Source: Niveibacterium sp. SC-1
GTDB lineage: Bacteria; Pseudomonadota; Gammaproteobacteria; Burkholderiales; Rhodocyclaceae
DNA: 64,000 nt
Direction of reading: 5' to 3'
Assembly (NCBI RefSeq): GCF_038235435.1
Contig: NZ_CP151275.1
Span: forward strand, 4,898,001-4,962,000
Part shown: piece after piece, positions 1-8,675 of the stretch
How positions within the stretch are numbered: the stretch's first letter is position 1
How the letters are laid out: every line of letters begins with the position of its first letter
Notes under the pieces: model-generated
What the model was told of the DNA's origin: nothing
Seen by the model: the letters and a program-made list of their open reading frames with translations, nothing else
Databases searched by the model: none
Made by a program: the position numbers and the translations under genes

Positions 1-1520
1 TGCGTGCGCTCGTGGATGGCCTGCGCAGCACCCTGACGCGCATCGCGCAGGGCGGCCCCGAGGCCGCGCGAGAACGCCATCGCGGCCGCGGCAAGCTGCT
101 CGCCCGCGAGCGCATCGACCTGCTGCTCGATCCAGGCACGCCCTTCCTCGAAATCGCCCCGCTCGCGGCCCTCGGTCTCTACGACGACGAGGTACCGGCC
201 GCCGGTGTCGTCGCCGGCATCGGTCGCGTGAGCGGGCGCGAATGCGTGATCGTCGCCAACGATGCGACCGTCAAGGGCGGCACCTACTACCCGCTGACCG
301 TCAAGAAGCATCTGCGTGCCCAGGAGATCGCGGCCGAGAACCACCTGCCCTGCATCTACCTGGTCGACTCCGGCGGCGCCTACCTGCCGATGCAGGACGA
401 GGTCTTTCCCGACCGCGAGCACTTCGGCCGCATCTTCTTCAACCAGGCCCGGCTCTCGGCCGCCGGCATCGCGCAGATCGCCTGCGTCATGGGCCTGTGC
501 ACCGCGGGCGGTGCCTATGTGCCGGCGATGGCCGACGAAGCGGTGATCGTGAAGGAGCAGGGCAGCATCTTCCTTGCCGGCCCGCCGCTGGTGAAGGCAG
601 CCACCGGCGAAGAGGTGAGCGCGGAGGAACTGGGCGGGGCCGATGTGCACACGCGCCTCTCCGGCGTGGCCGACCACTTCGCCGAGAACGACAGCGATGC
701 CCTGGGCATCGTGCGGCGCATCGTCGCCCACCTGGGCGCTGGCCCGCAGCCTTCGCTGGAGCCCGGTGCGGTCACCGAACCGCGCTACGCGGCCGAGGAA
801 CTGTACGGCGTCGTGCCCACCGACCTGCGCCAGGGTTTCGAGGTGCGCGAGGTGATCGCGCGCCTGGTGGACGACTCCGCCTTCGACGAATTCAAGGCGC
901 GCTATGGCACGACCCTGGTCACCGGCTTCGTGCGCCTTGCCGGCTACCCGGTTGGCATCATCGCCAACAACGGCATCCTGTTCTCGGAGAGTGCGGAGAA
1001 GGGCGCGCACTTCGTGCAGCTCTGCGCCCAGCGCGGCACGCCGCTGATCTTCCTGCAGAACATCACCGGCTTCATGGTGGGCCGCAAGGCGGAGAACGGC
1101 GGTATCGCCAAGGACGGCGCGAAGATGGTGGCGGCGGTCGCCTGCGCCCAGGTGCCCAAGCTCACGGTCGTCATCGGCGGCAGTTTCGGCGCAGGCAATT
1201 ACGGCATGTGCGGTCGCGCCTATTCGCCGCGCTTCCTCTGGATGTGGCCTAACGCGCGGATCTCGGTCATGGGCGGCGAGCAGGCGGCCAGCGTGCTCGC
1301 CCAGGTGGGCGGCAGCCGTGACGCGGCCGAGGCCGAAGCCCTCAAGGCGCGGGTGCGCGCACAGTACGAGGCGCAGGGCCACCCTTTCTACGCCAGCGCG
1401 CGGCTGTGGGACGACGGCATCATCGATCCCGCCGACACCCGCCGCGTGCTCGCGCTTGCCCTCGCGGCCTGCGCGCATGCGCCCGCCCGCGAAACACGCT
1501 TCGGGGTATTCAGGATGTAG
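1..1520 (+). CDS. liuB: Methylcrotonoyl-CoA carboxylase carboxyltransferase (beta) subunit, 5' end cut by window
   Basis: Biotin-dependent acyl-CoA carboxylase carboxyltransferase subunit, probably the beta chain of 3-methylcrotonyl-CoA carboxylase in leucine/isovalerate breakdown. About 505 residues are visible. The frame is open through base 1, and the first codons (R-A-L-V-D-G-L-R) match the interior N-terminal part of the family, so roughly 30 residues lie upstream; the GTG at 12 is not a credible start. Crotonase-fold landmarks are present: a VDSGGAYLP acyl-CoA loop near residue 120, the [11 protein letters not shown] oxyanion region, and [16 protein letters not shown] in the C-terminal half. 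The next gene is a methylglutaconyl-CoA hydratase-like crotonase, which supports LiuB over the propionyl-CoA or geranyl-CoA paralogues. The biotin-carrying LiuD is not in the following genes. Confidence 0.9.
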   Translation, partial: RALVDGLRSTLTRIAQGGPEAARERHRGRGKLLARERIDLLLDPGTPFLEIAPLAALGLYDDEVPAAGVVAGIGRVSGRECVIVANDATVKGGTYYPLTVKKHLRAQEIAAENHLPCIYLVDSGGAYLPMQDEVFPDREHFGRIFFNQARLSAAGIAQIACVMGLCTAGGAYVPAMADEAVIVKEQGSIFLAGPPLVKAATGEEVSAEELGGADVHTRLSGVADHFAENDSDALGIVRRIVAHLGAGPQPSLEPGAVTEPRYAAEELYGVVPTDLRQGFEVREVIARLVDDSAFDEFKARYGTTLVTGFVRLAGYPVGIIANNGILFSESAEKGAHFVQLCAQRGTPLIFLQNITGFMVGRKAENGGIAKDGAKMVAAVACAQVPKLTVVIGGSFGAGNYGMCGRAYSPRFLWMWPNARISVMGGEQAASVLAQVGGSRDAAEAEALKARVRAQYEAQGHPFYASARLWDDGIIDPADTRRVLALALAACAHAPARETRFGVFRM

Positions 1521-1615
1521 TCATGTCAAAGCTCTGATCCGGCGCAAACCGACCGTGAAACGGCAGCGCCAGACTGAGGTCAACCCTCCACAAACCAAAG
1601 GAACGAGGAGCGAAG

Positions 1616-2425
1616 ATGAGTGAAGAACTGATCCAGATCCGTCATCGGGGACAGGTTGCCGAGCTCTGGCTCAACCGACCGGACCGGCACAACGCGCTCG
1701 ACGAACGCCTGATCCACGACCTGCACCTGTCGCTGGACAAGCTGGTCGACAACTCGACCGTGCGCGTGATCGTGCTCTGCGGCGCGGGAGAGAGTTTCTG
1801 CGCCGGCGCTGACCTCGACTGGATGCGCCGCGCCGCCTCGCTGGAGGGTGAAGACAACTACCGAGACGCGCGCACGCTCGCTTCGCTGCTGCACGCCATC
1901 GCGACCTGCAGCAAGCCGGTGGTGGCGCGCGTGCAGGGCAGCGCCTATGGCGGCGGGGTCGGCCTGATCGCCGCCTGCGACATCGCGGTGGGTATCCAGG
2001 ATGCAACCTTCGCGCTCCCCGAAGTGCGCCTGGGCCTCGCGGCCGCCACCATCAGCCCCTACCTGCTCGCCGCCATGGGTGCGCGCCGCGCGCGCCGCCT
2101 GGTGCTCACCGGCGAACGCTTCACCGCGATGCAGGCGCGCGACTGGGGCCTGCTGCATGACGTGGTGGGCCTCGAATCCCTGGACGCCAAGGTCGAGCGC
2201 ATCACCGACATGCTGCTCGAAGGCGGGCCGCATGCACAGGCGATCACCAAGGACGCCATGATCGAGTTCGATGGCGAGCCCTTCTCCACCCAGCTGATGG
2301 AATCCACCGCGCGCCGTCTGGCGCAGGTGCGCGTCAGCCTGGAGGGTCGCGAAGGCGTGGCCGCCTTCCTCGAAAAGCGCAGCCCGTCCTGGGCGCCCGT
2401 GCCCAAGCAGGAGAAGGCCGCTTGA
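1616..2425 (+). CDS. liuC: Enoyl-CoA hydratase/isomerase family protein, likely methylglutaconyl-CoA hydratase
   Basis: Crotonase-family protein of 269 residues, the usual length. It probably hydrates 3-methylglutaconyl-CoA to HMG-CoA, the step after LiuA/LiuB/LiuD in leucine degradation. Crotonase signatures are the N-terminal LNRPDRHNALD block, the FCAGADLDWM oxyanion loop near residue 62 and the GSAYGGGVGL segment near residue 103. The ATG at 1616 is preceded by a good ribosome binding site (GAGGAG, spacing about 5). It starts 95 bp after liuB and its stop overlaps the next start, so it is probably cotranscribed. The pathway assignment rests on the liuB neighbour; a general enoyl-CoA hydratase cannot be excluded. 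Confidence 0.85.
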   Translation: MSEELIQIRHRGQVAELWLNRPDRHNALDERLIHDLHLSLDKLVDNSTVRVIVLCGAGESFCAGADLDWMRRAASLEGEDNYRDARTLASLLHAIATCSKPVVARVQGSAYGGGVGLIAACDIAVGIQDATFALPEVRLGLAAATISPYLLAAMGARRARRLVLTGERFTAMQARDWGLLHDVVGLESLDAKVERITDMLLEGGPHAQAITKDAMIEFDGEPFSTQLMESTARRLAQVRVSLEGREGVAAFLEKRSPSWAPVPKQEKAA

Positions 2426-2973
2426 GCGAGACGCCCGCGCCCCGCGCCGTCCTCAGCCTCACCGAGCTGGCCACCACGGCCAGCTCGCGGGGCGAGCGTT
2501 TTGCCAGCGAGGCGGCCAAGCTCGGCCCCTTGCTCGGTATGGCGCACCTGGGCGCACGCTGGATGACGGTGCCGCCCGGTCGCACCGCCTATCCACGCCA
2601 CTGCCACCACAACAACGAAGAGTTGTTCGTGATCCTCGAGGGCGAAGGCGTGTTCGAGATCGGCGAGGCGCAGCATCCGGTGCGCGCGGGTGACCTCGCC
2701 TTTGCCCCGGCGGGTGGCGTGGAGACGGCGCACCAGTTGCACGCACGCGGCACCACGCCGCTGCGCTATCTCTGCATTTCCACCATGCGCCATCCGGACA
2801 TCACCGAGTATCCCGACTCGGGCAAGTTCATGGTGCTCGCCGGGCGCGCCTTCGGCGGCGATCCCGCAGAGGAGCGCTTCCTGCATATCGGCCGTCGGGC
2901 GGACCGGGTCGACTACTGGGACGGCGAGGATGGACTGCTCGCCTCCACTGACGACGCGCCGTCGCGCAGATGA
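2422..2973 (+). CDS. Cupin-domain protein
   Basis: Single-domain cupin of 183 residues. The conserved beta-barrel runs over residues 50-120: the HCHHNNEELFVILEGEG segment carries the metal-binding His/Glu motif 1, and the GDLAFAPAGG segment with a following His belongs to motif 2. This suggests a small metal-dependent enzyme or ligand-binding protein, soluble and cytoplasmic. The start is TTG at 2422, overlapping the TGA of the preceding hydratase by four bases, which implies translational coupling; the stop overlaps the next start in the same way. The substrate is unknown; operon position hints at a link with acyl-CoA metabolism, but that is inference. Confidence 0.8.
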   Translation: MSETPAPRAVLSLTELATTASSRGERFASEAAKLGPLLGMAHLGARWMTVPPGRTAYPRHCHHNNEELFVILEGEGVFEIGEAQHPVRAGDLAFAPAGGVETAHQLHARGTTPLRYLCISTMRHPDITEYPDSGKFMVLAGRAFGGDPAEERFLHIGRRADRVDYWDGEDGLLASTDDAPSRR

Positions 2974-3626
2974 ACGAAGTCGGTAGTGCCCTGCAGGGTC
3001 TCGCCCCCCTGAGTGACTGGTCCGGACTGCCGCTGGATCTGCCTGCGCTCTTTGCGCTGGCCGCCGGCCTGGGCTGGGCGGCGGGCCTGCGGCTCTATGC
3101 GCTGGTCTTCGTGCTGGGCCTGCTCGGGCGCTTCGGCATCCAGCTGCCGGGCGGCCTCGCCGTGCTGAGCCATCCGCTGGTGATCGGGCTTGCCGGTGTC
3201 ATGCTGATCGTGGAGTTCCTCGCCGACAAGCTGCCCTGGCTCGATTCGGTGTGGGACGGTCTGCACACCTTCATCCGCATCCCGGCCGGTGCGGCACTGG
3301 CCGCGGCGCTCGCAGGCGGTCACGGTGAGGCGAGCACGCTGACGCTGGCCCTGCTGGGCGGCACCGTGGCGGCGGGCACGCACTTCGCCAAGGCCGGGGC
3401 GCGGGCGCTGATCAACACCTCGCCCGAGCCGGTGACGAACATCGCGGCCTCCTCGGCCGAGGACCTGCTTTTTGCGGGCGGCCTGTGGACCTTGTTCTCG
3501 CATCCGGCGGTTTTCCTCGTCGGGCTCGCAATCTTCCTGGTGATCGCGACCCTGATCATCTGGACGGCCTGGCGCCTGCTCTCGCGGCTTTTCAATCTGC
3601 ACCGTCCGCGGCCCGGCGGTTCCTGA
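2970..3626 (+). CDS. DUF4126-type integral membrane protein
   Basis: Membrane protein of 218 residues resembling the DUF4126 family, whose function is unknown. Several hydrophobic segments are visible: about residues 25-45, 47-60, 66-85, 108-130 and a strong C-terminal one near 178-202. Between them lie the family-like EFLADKLPWLDSVWDG loop and an NTSPEPVTN stretch. It starts with ATG at 2970, four bases inside the end of the cupin gene (ATGA overlap), making a coupled liuC-cupin-DUF4126 transcript. It ends 40 bp before the convergent ppsR. Only the family and the membrane location can be stated. Confidence 0.75.
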   Translation: MNEVGSALQGLAPLSDWSGLPLDLPALFALAAGLGWAAGLRLYALVFVLGLLGRFGIQLPGGLAVLSHPLVIGLAGVMLIVEFLADKLPWLDSVWDGLHTFIRIPAGAALAAALAGGHGEASTLTLALLGGTVAAGTHFAKAGARALINTSPEPVTNIAASSAEDLLFAGGLWTLFSHPAVFLVGLAIFLVIATLIIWTAWRLLSRLFNLHRPRPGGS

Positions 3627-3666
3627 CGCACGGCCGACCGTTCGATCCCGCGCCGGTAAAGGCGAC

Positions 3667-4518
3667 TCAGTAGCCGTTCTTGTCGATCCGGATGTCCTGC
3701 AGGATCTTCGCGGAGATCTCTTCGATCGAGCGTGAGGTCGAGTCCAGGAAGGCGATGCCCTCGCGACGCATCAGCCGTTGGGCGGCTTCGATCTCGAAGC
3801 GGCAGTTGTCGAGCGCCGCATAGACGCTGTTGGGGCGCCGCTCCTGGCGGATCTGCGAGAGCCGCTCGGGGGCGATCGTGAGGCCGAAGAGCTTGTTGCG
3901 GTAGCGCGAGAGCTCCTGCGGCAGGCGATTGCGTTCGAAGTCCTCGGGGATCAGCGGGTAGTTCGCGGCGCGCACCCCGAACTGCATCGCAAGGTAAAGA
4001 CTGGTGGGCGTCTTGCCCGAGCGGGAGACGCCCACCAGGATCACGTCGGCGTCGGCGAGGTTCTCATGCGACACCCCGTCGTCGTGGGAGAGCGCAAAGT
4101 TGATCGCGTCGATCCGCTGCGTGTAGCTGGTGGCGTCCGACATGCCGTGTGAACTGCCGACGGTGTGCGCGGACTTCTGCCCCAGCTCCAGCTCCAGCGG
4201 CTCGATGAAGGTCTGGAACAGGTCGATGAAGTGCGCCTGCGCGCCGCGCAGGATTTCGGCGAGCGCCGCATTGACCAGGGTGGAGAACACGATCGGACGG
4301 AGCTGGGCCCGGCGCGCGATGTCGTTGATGCGGTGCACCGCGTCGTGCGCCTTGTCCTCGGTATCGACGAAGGGCATGCGGACATGGCGGAAGCGCTGCT
4401 CGGGGAACTGCGACAAGAGGCTGTGACCCAGCGTTTCCGCCGTGATCCCGGTCCCGTCCGAGACGAAGAAGACCCCTCTTGGCGATCGATTTGTCTGGTT
4501 CACCTGGCCTCCGCTCAT
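3667..4518 (-). CDS. ppsR: Posphoenolpyruvate synthase regulatory protein (PSRP, DUF299)
   Basis: Bifunctional ADP-dependent kinase and Pi-dependent pyrophosphorylase that inactivates and reactivates PEP synthase by phosphorylating a Thr next to its catalytic His. The N-terminus has [17 protein letters not shown], and a P-loop-like [15 protein letters not shown] lies near residue 145. At about 280 residues the length is normal. Start choice: ATG at 4518 has no visible ribosome binding site. A GTG five codons later (4503) is preceded by GGAGG at a short spacing and gives an N-terminus closer in length to known PpsR proteins, so 4503 is a real alternative. It is divergent from its target gene ppsA, the expected arrangement. 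Confidence 0.93.
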   Translation of the reverse strand: MSGGQVNQTNRSPRGVFFVSDGTGITAETLGHSLLSQFPEQRFRHVRMPFVDTEDKAHDAVHRINDIARRAQLRPIVFSTLVNAALAEILRGAQAHFIDLFQTFIEPLELELGQKSAHTVGSSHGMSDATSYTQRIDAINFALSHDDGVSHENLADADVILVGVSRSGKTPTSLYLAMQFGVRAANYPLIPEDFERNRLPQELSRYRNKLFGLTIAPERLSQIRQERRPNSVYAALDNCRFEIEAAQRLMRREGIAFLDSTSRSIEEISAKILQDIRIDKNGY

Positions 4519-4527
4519 CAGGGAAAA

Positions 4528-4554
4528 CTGCAATGCTGCAAAGCAACATTGCAG
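4528..4554. promoter_or_regulatory. Inverted repeat between ppsR and ppsA
   Basis: CTGCAATG (4528-4535) and CATTGCAG (4547-4554) form a perfect 8-bp inverted repeat separated by 11 bases, and TGCAA recurs inside the spacer. It lies in the 88-bp divergent gap, immediately before the ppsR start and about 50 bp before the ppsA start. This looks like a shared operator or overlapping promoter control site. The binding protein is unknown. Confidence 0.5.
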
Positions 4555-4606
4555 CCTAGAATGGCATTTTCCAACCCGCACTTCAATCTACGGAAGGGGC
4601 TTTGCC

Positions 4607-6973
4607 ATGGCGAGCTACGTCATACCCTTCGAAGAGCTGCGCATGACCGACCTTGCCCAGGTCGGGGGGAAGAATGCGTCGCTCGGAGAAATGATCAGTC
4701 AGTTGTCAGCAGCAGGAGTACGCGTTCCGGGGGGATTCGCCACGACTTCTGCTGCGTTCCGTGAATTCCTGGCCCACCAGGGCCTGGCCGACCGGATCCA
4801 CACGGCACTGGATGCACTCGATGTCGATGATGTCGACGCGCTGGCCCGCACCGGCGCGCAGATCCGCGGCTGGATCGTCGAGACGCCGTTGCCGGCGAAG
4901 CTCGAAGCCGAGATCAAGAGCCACTACGAACGCCTCGCCGTGGGGGAGGAGTCGTTCGCGGTGCGTTCTTCTGCAACAGCCGAGGATCTGCCCGATGCCT
5001 CGTTTGCCGGCCAGCAGGAAACCTTCCTGAACGTGCAGGGCTTCGCCAACATCCTGCACGCGATCAAGGAGGTCTTCGCCTCGCTCTACAACGACCGCGC
5101 GATCGCCTACCGGGTGCACAAGGGCTTCGTGCACGCCGACGTCGCGCTCTCGGCGGGCGTGCAGCGCATGGTCCGTTCCGACCTGGGTGCTGCGGGCGTG
5201 ATGTTCACGCTCGATACCGAGTCGGGTTTCCAGGACGCCGTGTTCATCACCGCCTCCTACGGTCTGGGGGAGACCGTAGTCCAGGGCGCGGTGAACCCGG
5301 ACGAGTTCTATGTGCACAAGCCAATGCTGGCCGCGGGCAAGCCGGCGATCATCCGCCGCAACCTGGGCTCCAAGCTGATCCGCATGGTCTTCACCGACAC
5401 GCGCGAAGCCGGGCGTTCGGTGTGCACCGAAGATGTCGCCGAAGCGCAGCGCCACCGCTTCTCGATCAGCGACGCCGACGTGCTGGAACTGGCCGGCTAC
5501 GCGATGATCATCGAGAAGCACTACGGGCGTCCGATGGACATCGAATGGGGCAAGGACGGCGCCGACGGCAAGCTCTACATCCTGCAGGCGCGGCCCGAGA
5601 CAGTGAAGTCGCAGAACTCGGCCTCGGTGATCGAGAAGTACCGCATCAAGCAGCACGGCAAGGTGATGTGCACCGGCCGCGCGATCGGCCAGAAGATCGG
5701 CGCGGGCGTGGTGCGGATCGTTGCCGATGCCTCGCAGATGAGCCGCGTGCAGGCGGGCGACATCCTCGTCACCGACATGACCGATCCGAACTGGGAACCG
5801 GTGATGAAGCGCGCCTCGGCGATCGTGACCAACCGCGGCGGCCGCACCTGCCATGCCGCCATCATCGCGCGCGAACTGGGCATCCCGGCGATCGTCGGCT
5901 GCGGCGATGCGACCGAGGTGCTGACCGAGGGCGAGTCGGTAACGGTGAGCTGCGCCGAGGGGGACACGGGCTACGTGTATCGCGGCCGCCTGGACTTCGA
6001 GGTGGTCAAGCGCGACATGGGCAATCTGCCCCAGCTGCCGATCAAGGTGATGATGAACGTCGGCAACCCGGAACTCGCCTTCGAGTTCGCGCAGATGCCC
6101 AACGACGGCGTCGGCCTCGCGCGCCTGGAGTTCGTCATCAACAACATGATCGGCATCCATCCCAAGGCGATCCTCGACACCTCCAGCCTGCCGGCCGGCC
6201 TGCGCGACGAGATCCAGCGGCGCGCACGCGGCTACACGACGCCGCGCCAGTTCTTCATCGAGAAACTGGTCGAAGGCGTGGCCACGATCGCCGCAGCCTT
6301 CTGGCCCAAGCCGGTGATCGTGCGCCTCTCGGACTTCAAGTCGAACGAGTACCGCAAGCTGCTCGGCGGCGAGATCTACGAGCCCGAGGAAGAGAACCCG
6401 ATGATCGGTTTCCGCGGTGCCTCACGCTATATCGCCAACAGCTTCCGCGAATGCTTCGAGCTGGAGTGCATCGCGATGCGGCGGGTGCGTGACGACCTCG
6501 GCCTGGACAACGTGCAGCTGATGGTGCCCTTCGTGCGCACGCTAGGCGAGGCACAGGCAGTGGTCGAACTGCTGGCCGAGAACGGCCTGCGGCGCGGCGA
6601 GAACGGGCTCAAGCTCGCGATGATGTGCGAGATCCCGTCCAACGCGCTGCTGGCCGACCAGTTCCTCGACTACTTCGACGGCTTCTCGATCGGCTCGAAC
6701 GACCTGACCCAGCTCACGCTCGGCCTGGACCGCGACTCGGGCCTGGTCGCGCATGCCTTCGACGAGCGCGATCCGGCGGTCAAGGCCCTGCTCAAGCTCG
6801 CCATCAACGCGGCCAACAGGCGCGGCAAGTACGTCGGGATCTGCGGGCAGGGTCCGTCCGATCACGCGGACTTCGCGGAGTGGCTGATGGACGAAGGCAT
6901 CCAGTCGATCTCGCTCAACCCGGACACGGTGCTGGATACCTGGCTGCGGCTGGCGGAACATCACAGCCACTGA
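4607..6973 (+). CDS. ppsA: Phosphoenolpyruvate synthase
   Basis: Converts pyruvate and ATP to PEP, AMP and phosphate, the entry to gluconeogenesis. 788 residues, the family's usual size. Domains in order: N-terminal ATP-grasp (about 1-340, with [20 protein letters not shown]), central swivelling phosphohistidine domain (about 380-470, [14 protein letters not shown], catalytic His and the adjacent Thr targeted by PpsR), and the C-terminal PEP/pyruvate TIM barrel (about 480-788, with [16 protein letters not shown] and the catalytic Cys region GICGQGPSD). The reading frame is open further upstream, but ATG at 4607 has a strong GGAAGGGG ribosome binding site and gives the standard [11 protein letters not shown] start. 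A strong terminator follows at 7008-7043. Confidence 0.97.
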   Translation: MASYVIPFEELRMTDLAQVGGKNASLGEMISQLSAAGVRVPGGFATTSAAFREFLAHQGLADRIHTALDALDVDDVDALARTGAQIRGWIVETPLPAKLEAEIKSHYERLAVGEESFAVRSSATAEDLPDASFAGQQETFLNVQGFANILHAIKEVFASLYNDRAIAYRVHKGFVHADVALSAGVQRMVRSDLGAAGVMFTLDTESGFQDAVFITASYGLGETVVQGAVNPDEFYVHKPMLAAGKPAIIRRNLGSKLIRMVFTDTREAGRSVCTEDVAEAQRHRFSISDADVLELAGYAMIIEKHYGRPMDIEWGKDGADGKLYILQARPETVKSQNSASVIEKYRIKQHGKVMCTGRAIGQKIGAGVVRIVADASQMSRVQAGDILVTDMTDPNWEPVMKRASAIVTNRGGRTCHAAIIARELGIPAIVGCGDATEVLTEGESVTVSCAEGDTGYVYRGRLDFEVVKRDMGNLPQLPIKVMMNVGNPELAFEFAQMPNDGVGLARLEFVINNMIGIHPKAILDTSSLPAGLRDEIQRRARGYTTPRQFFIEKLVEGVATIAAAFWPKPVIVRLSDFKSNEYRKLLGGEIYEPEEENPMIGFRGASRYIANSFRECFELECIAMRRVRDDLGLDNVQLMVPFVRTLGEAQAVVELLAENGLRRGENGLKLAMMCEIPSNALLADQFLDYFDGFSIGSNDLTQLTLGLDRDSGLVAHAFDERDPAVKALLKLAINAANRRGKYVGICGQGPSDHADFAEWLMDEGIQSISLNPDTVLDTWLRLAEHHSH

Positions 6974-7007
6974 GGTGGTCCTGGCAGGCCGCATCGGCAG
7001 GTGCAGA

Positions 7008-7043
7008 AAGCAAAACGGCGGGAGCAATCCCGCCGTTTTGCTT
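7008..7043 (+). terminator. Rho-independent terminator of ppsA
   Basis: A perfect 16-bp stem (7008-7023 with 7028-7043) closes on a GCAA tetraloop. The A-rich start and TTTTGCTT end give a T-containing 3' arm. It lies 35 bp after the ppsA stop. Confidence 0.85.
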
Positions 7044-7264
7044 GCGTACGCGCGATCCGTCAGCGGTCCGCGAGGGCACAACTGTTGGCGGGGGAATCCA
7101 GTGGAATTGGCCCAACGCGCCAACGCTCTCCGAGCTCAACCGCGAGTCGCGAGCGGGACTTCCGCTCCCCGGGCAGAAACCGAAGTCCGCAGACAACCGG
7201 AATCGGGCAGCAGAGCAAGCGAGCGCGACGCGAAGCAGCTACTCGTCGACTTTGCGGCGGCGTA

Positions 7265-8467
7265 TCAGGCCGTGTCCGAGGCCTGCGCCGGCACGATGTC
7301 GTCCGGCGACACTGCAACTGTCGGTTGCCATGACCCATCTGGTTCGCGCTCGCACACCAGCCTCACGTACGCGCCCAAGTCGAAACTCAAGTGGGCCCTT
7401 GCCGATGCTGCGCCTGCGTCCTCGCGCTCGGCCGCCAGCACGAAGCGCTCGAATGCTGGCCACGCATGGCTCATCTGCGCCACCAGGATGCGGGCCAGAT
7501 CATACGAAAGCAGATTGCCATCGTCGGGACGATGGAACGAAGCGCCAGTCCAGAACTGCTGGATGCTTGCGTCGTTCCAGAACGCAACGTGTTTCTGGCG
7601 AAGTTCGCGCGGCGTGTATAGCCCTTGCCGCGCACCCACGATGCGTTGCTCGGTGTTCACGGCGAGACCTTCGTCCAGCCAGAGCGGAAGGCGAAGGTGC
7701 GTCAGCGCGCTGTGCGTCAATTCGTGCGCGATGACGGGCTCGATGACGCTCAGATCGGCTCGGCGGACGACGAAGTGCGGGCAGGCAGCGTTGATGAAGC
7801 AACCGCCGCTCAAAGCTTGCTCGCCGTCGGCGGCGCCATAGAGCGAAGAGTAGGCGTAGTAGGCGTCTTCATTGTCCATCACCAGAACGACGCTCTTGAG
7901 CTGCGGGGGAAAACTGGCGAGCGCACCCAACGTAAGTGGCACCCGTTGGCGTGTCGTCGCCACGAAGCGACTCATTGCGGCGACCAGCGCCGGATCCAGC
8001 GAAGAGACAATCAACGCATCGTCGCTCTCGTGCAGCCAGAAGGTCTCTCCCAACGACTCGCGCAGGTGTTCGAGCCACGCGCGATGCAGATCGAGGCGTG
8101 CGCTATCGCGATCGTTCGCATTCGCAATTGTGCTCAGCCAGTCTTCAGCAGCGGACCAATCCACGAGCGCAAAGCCGTGGGCAATGATCAGGTGCGAACG
8201 CAACGGGAATGACCCCACACCCACGCCTGGCACCTCGTCGGGAGCCGGCTCGTGCGCCCACACGCGCACGGGCGCTTGCTCTGCTGCCAGCTGGCGCTTG
8301 GCCGACACTGTGTCCAGCAACGATATGCCCGCGCCTATAAAGGGCACCAACCACACCATGGCGATCCGCATACCCGTCGCGTGCAAACGATGGCGCAACA
8401 ACCATAGGCGCCGAGTCACAAGGACGTTGAGGGCAAGCCAGAAGGCGACAAAGAGCAGTGGGGTCAT
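7265..8467 (-). CDS. Membrane-anchored zinc peptidase-like protein (HExxH)
   Basis: Protein of 400 residues, not assigned to a named gene. Two hydrophobic segments at residues 3-20 and 34-52 anchor it in the inner membrane. The C-terminal half has a gluzincin-type metallopeptidase signature: HELTH near residue 240, followed about 15 residues on by a WLDEGLA helix whose Glu would be the third zinc ligand, as in peptidase MA-like (M1/M61-related) domains. The start ATG at 8467 sits just before the first membrane helix; the longer upstream frame codes for Arg/Ser-rich nonsense. Base composition is slightly less GC-rich than its neighbours. Substrate and role are unknown. Confidence 0.7.
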   Translation of the reverse strand: MTPLLFVAFWLALNVLVTRRLWLLRHRLHATGMRIAMVWLVPFIGAGISLLDTVSAKRQLAAEQAPVRVWAHEPAPDEVPGVGVGSFPLRSHLIIAHGFALVDWSAAEDWLSTIANANDRDSARLDLHRAWLEHLRESLGETFWLHESDDALIVSSLDPALVAAMSRFVATTRQRVPLTLGALASFPPQLKSVVLVMDNEDAYYAYSSLYGAADGEQALSGGCFINAACPHFVVRRADLSVIEPVIAHELTHSALTHLRLPLWLDEGLAVNTEQRIVGARQGLYTPRELRQKHVAFWNDASIQQFWTGASFHRPDDGNLLSYDLARILVAQMSHAWPAFERFVLAAEREDAGAASARAHLSFDLGAYVRLVCEREPDGSWQPTVAVSPDDIVPAQASDTA

Positions 8468-8675
8468 GTCGGAACAACGGGGAGGCTGTGAGGATCGCGG
8501 GATGATAGAGCGCGCTCGGCGCCAATATCCGGGGCGGCACGATGAGAGGCCAGACCCCCTTCCCGAACGGCCACTTGCCGGCAGCGAGGCTCCATTCTGA
8601 ATGGTCTGTTCAGGGCCGATAGTTGCGGCGGGGGTCAGCAACGACCGCCGTAATAGCCGAGAACCGCCGCCGCGC

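Noticed and set aside
12..14. GTG at base 12 as the start of the carboxyltransferase gene
   Set aside because: Family alignment places about 30 conserved residues upstream and the frame is open to base 1, so the gene is cut by the window.
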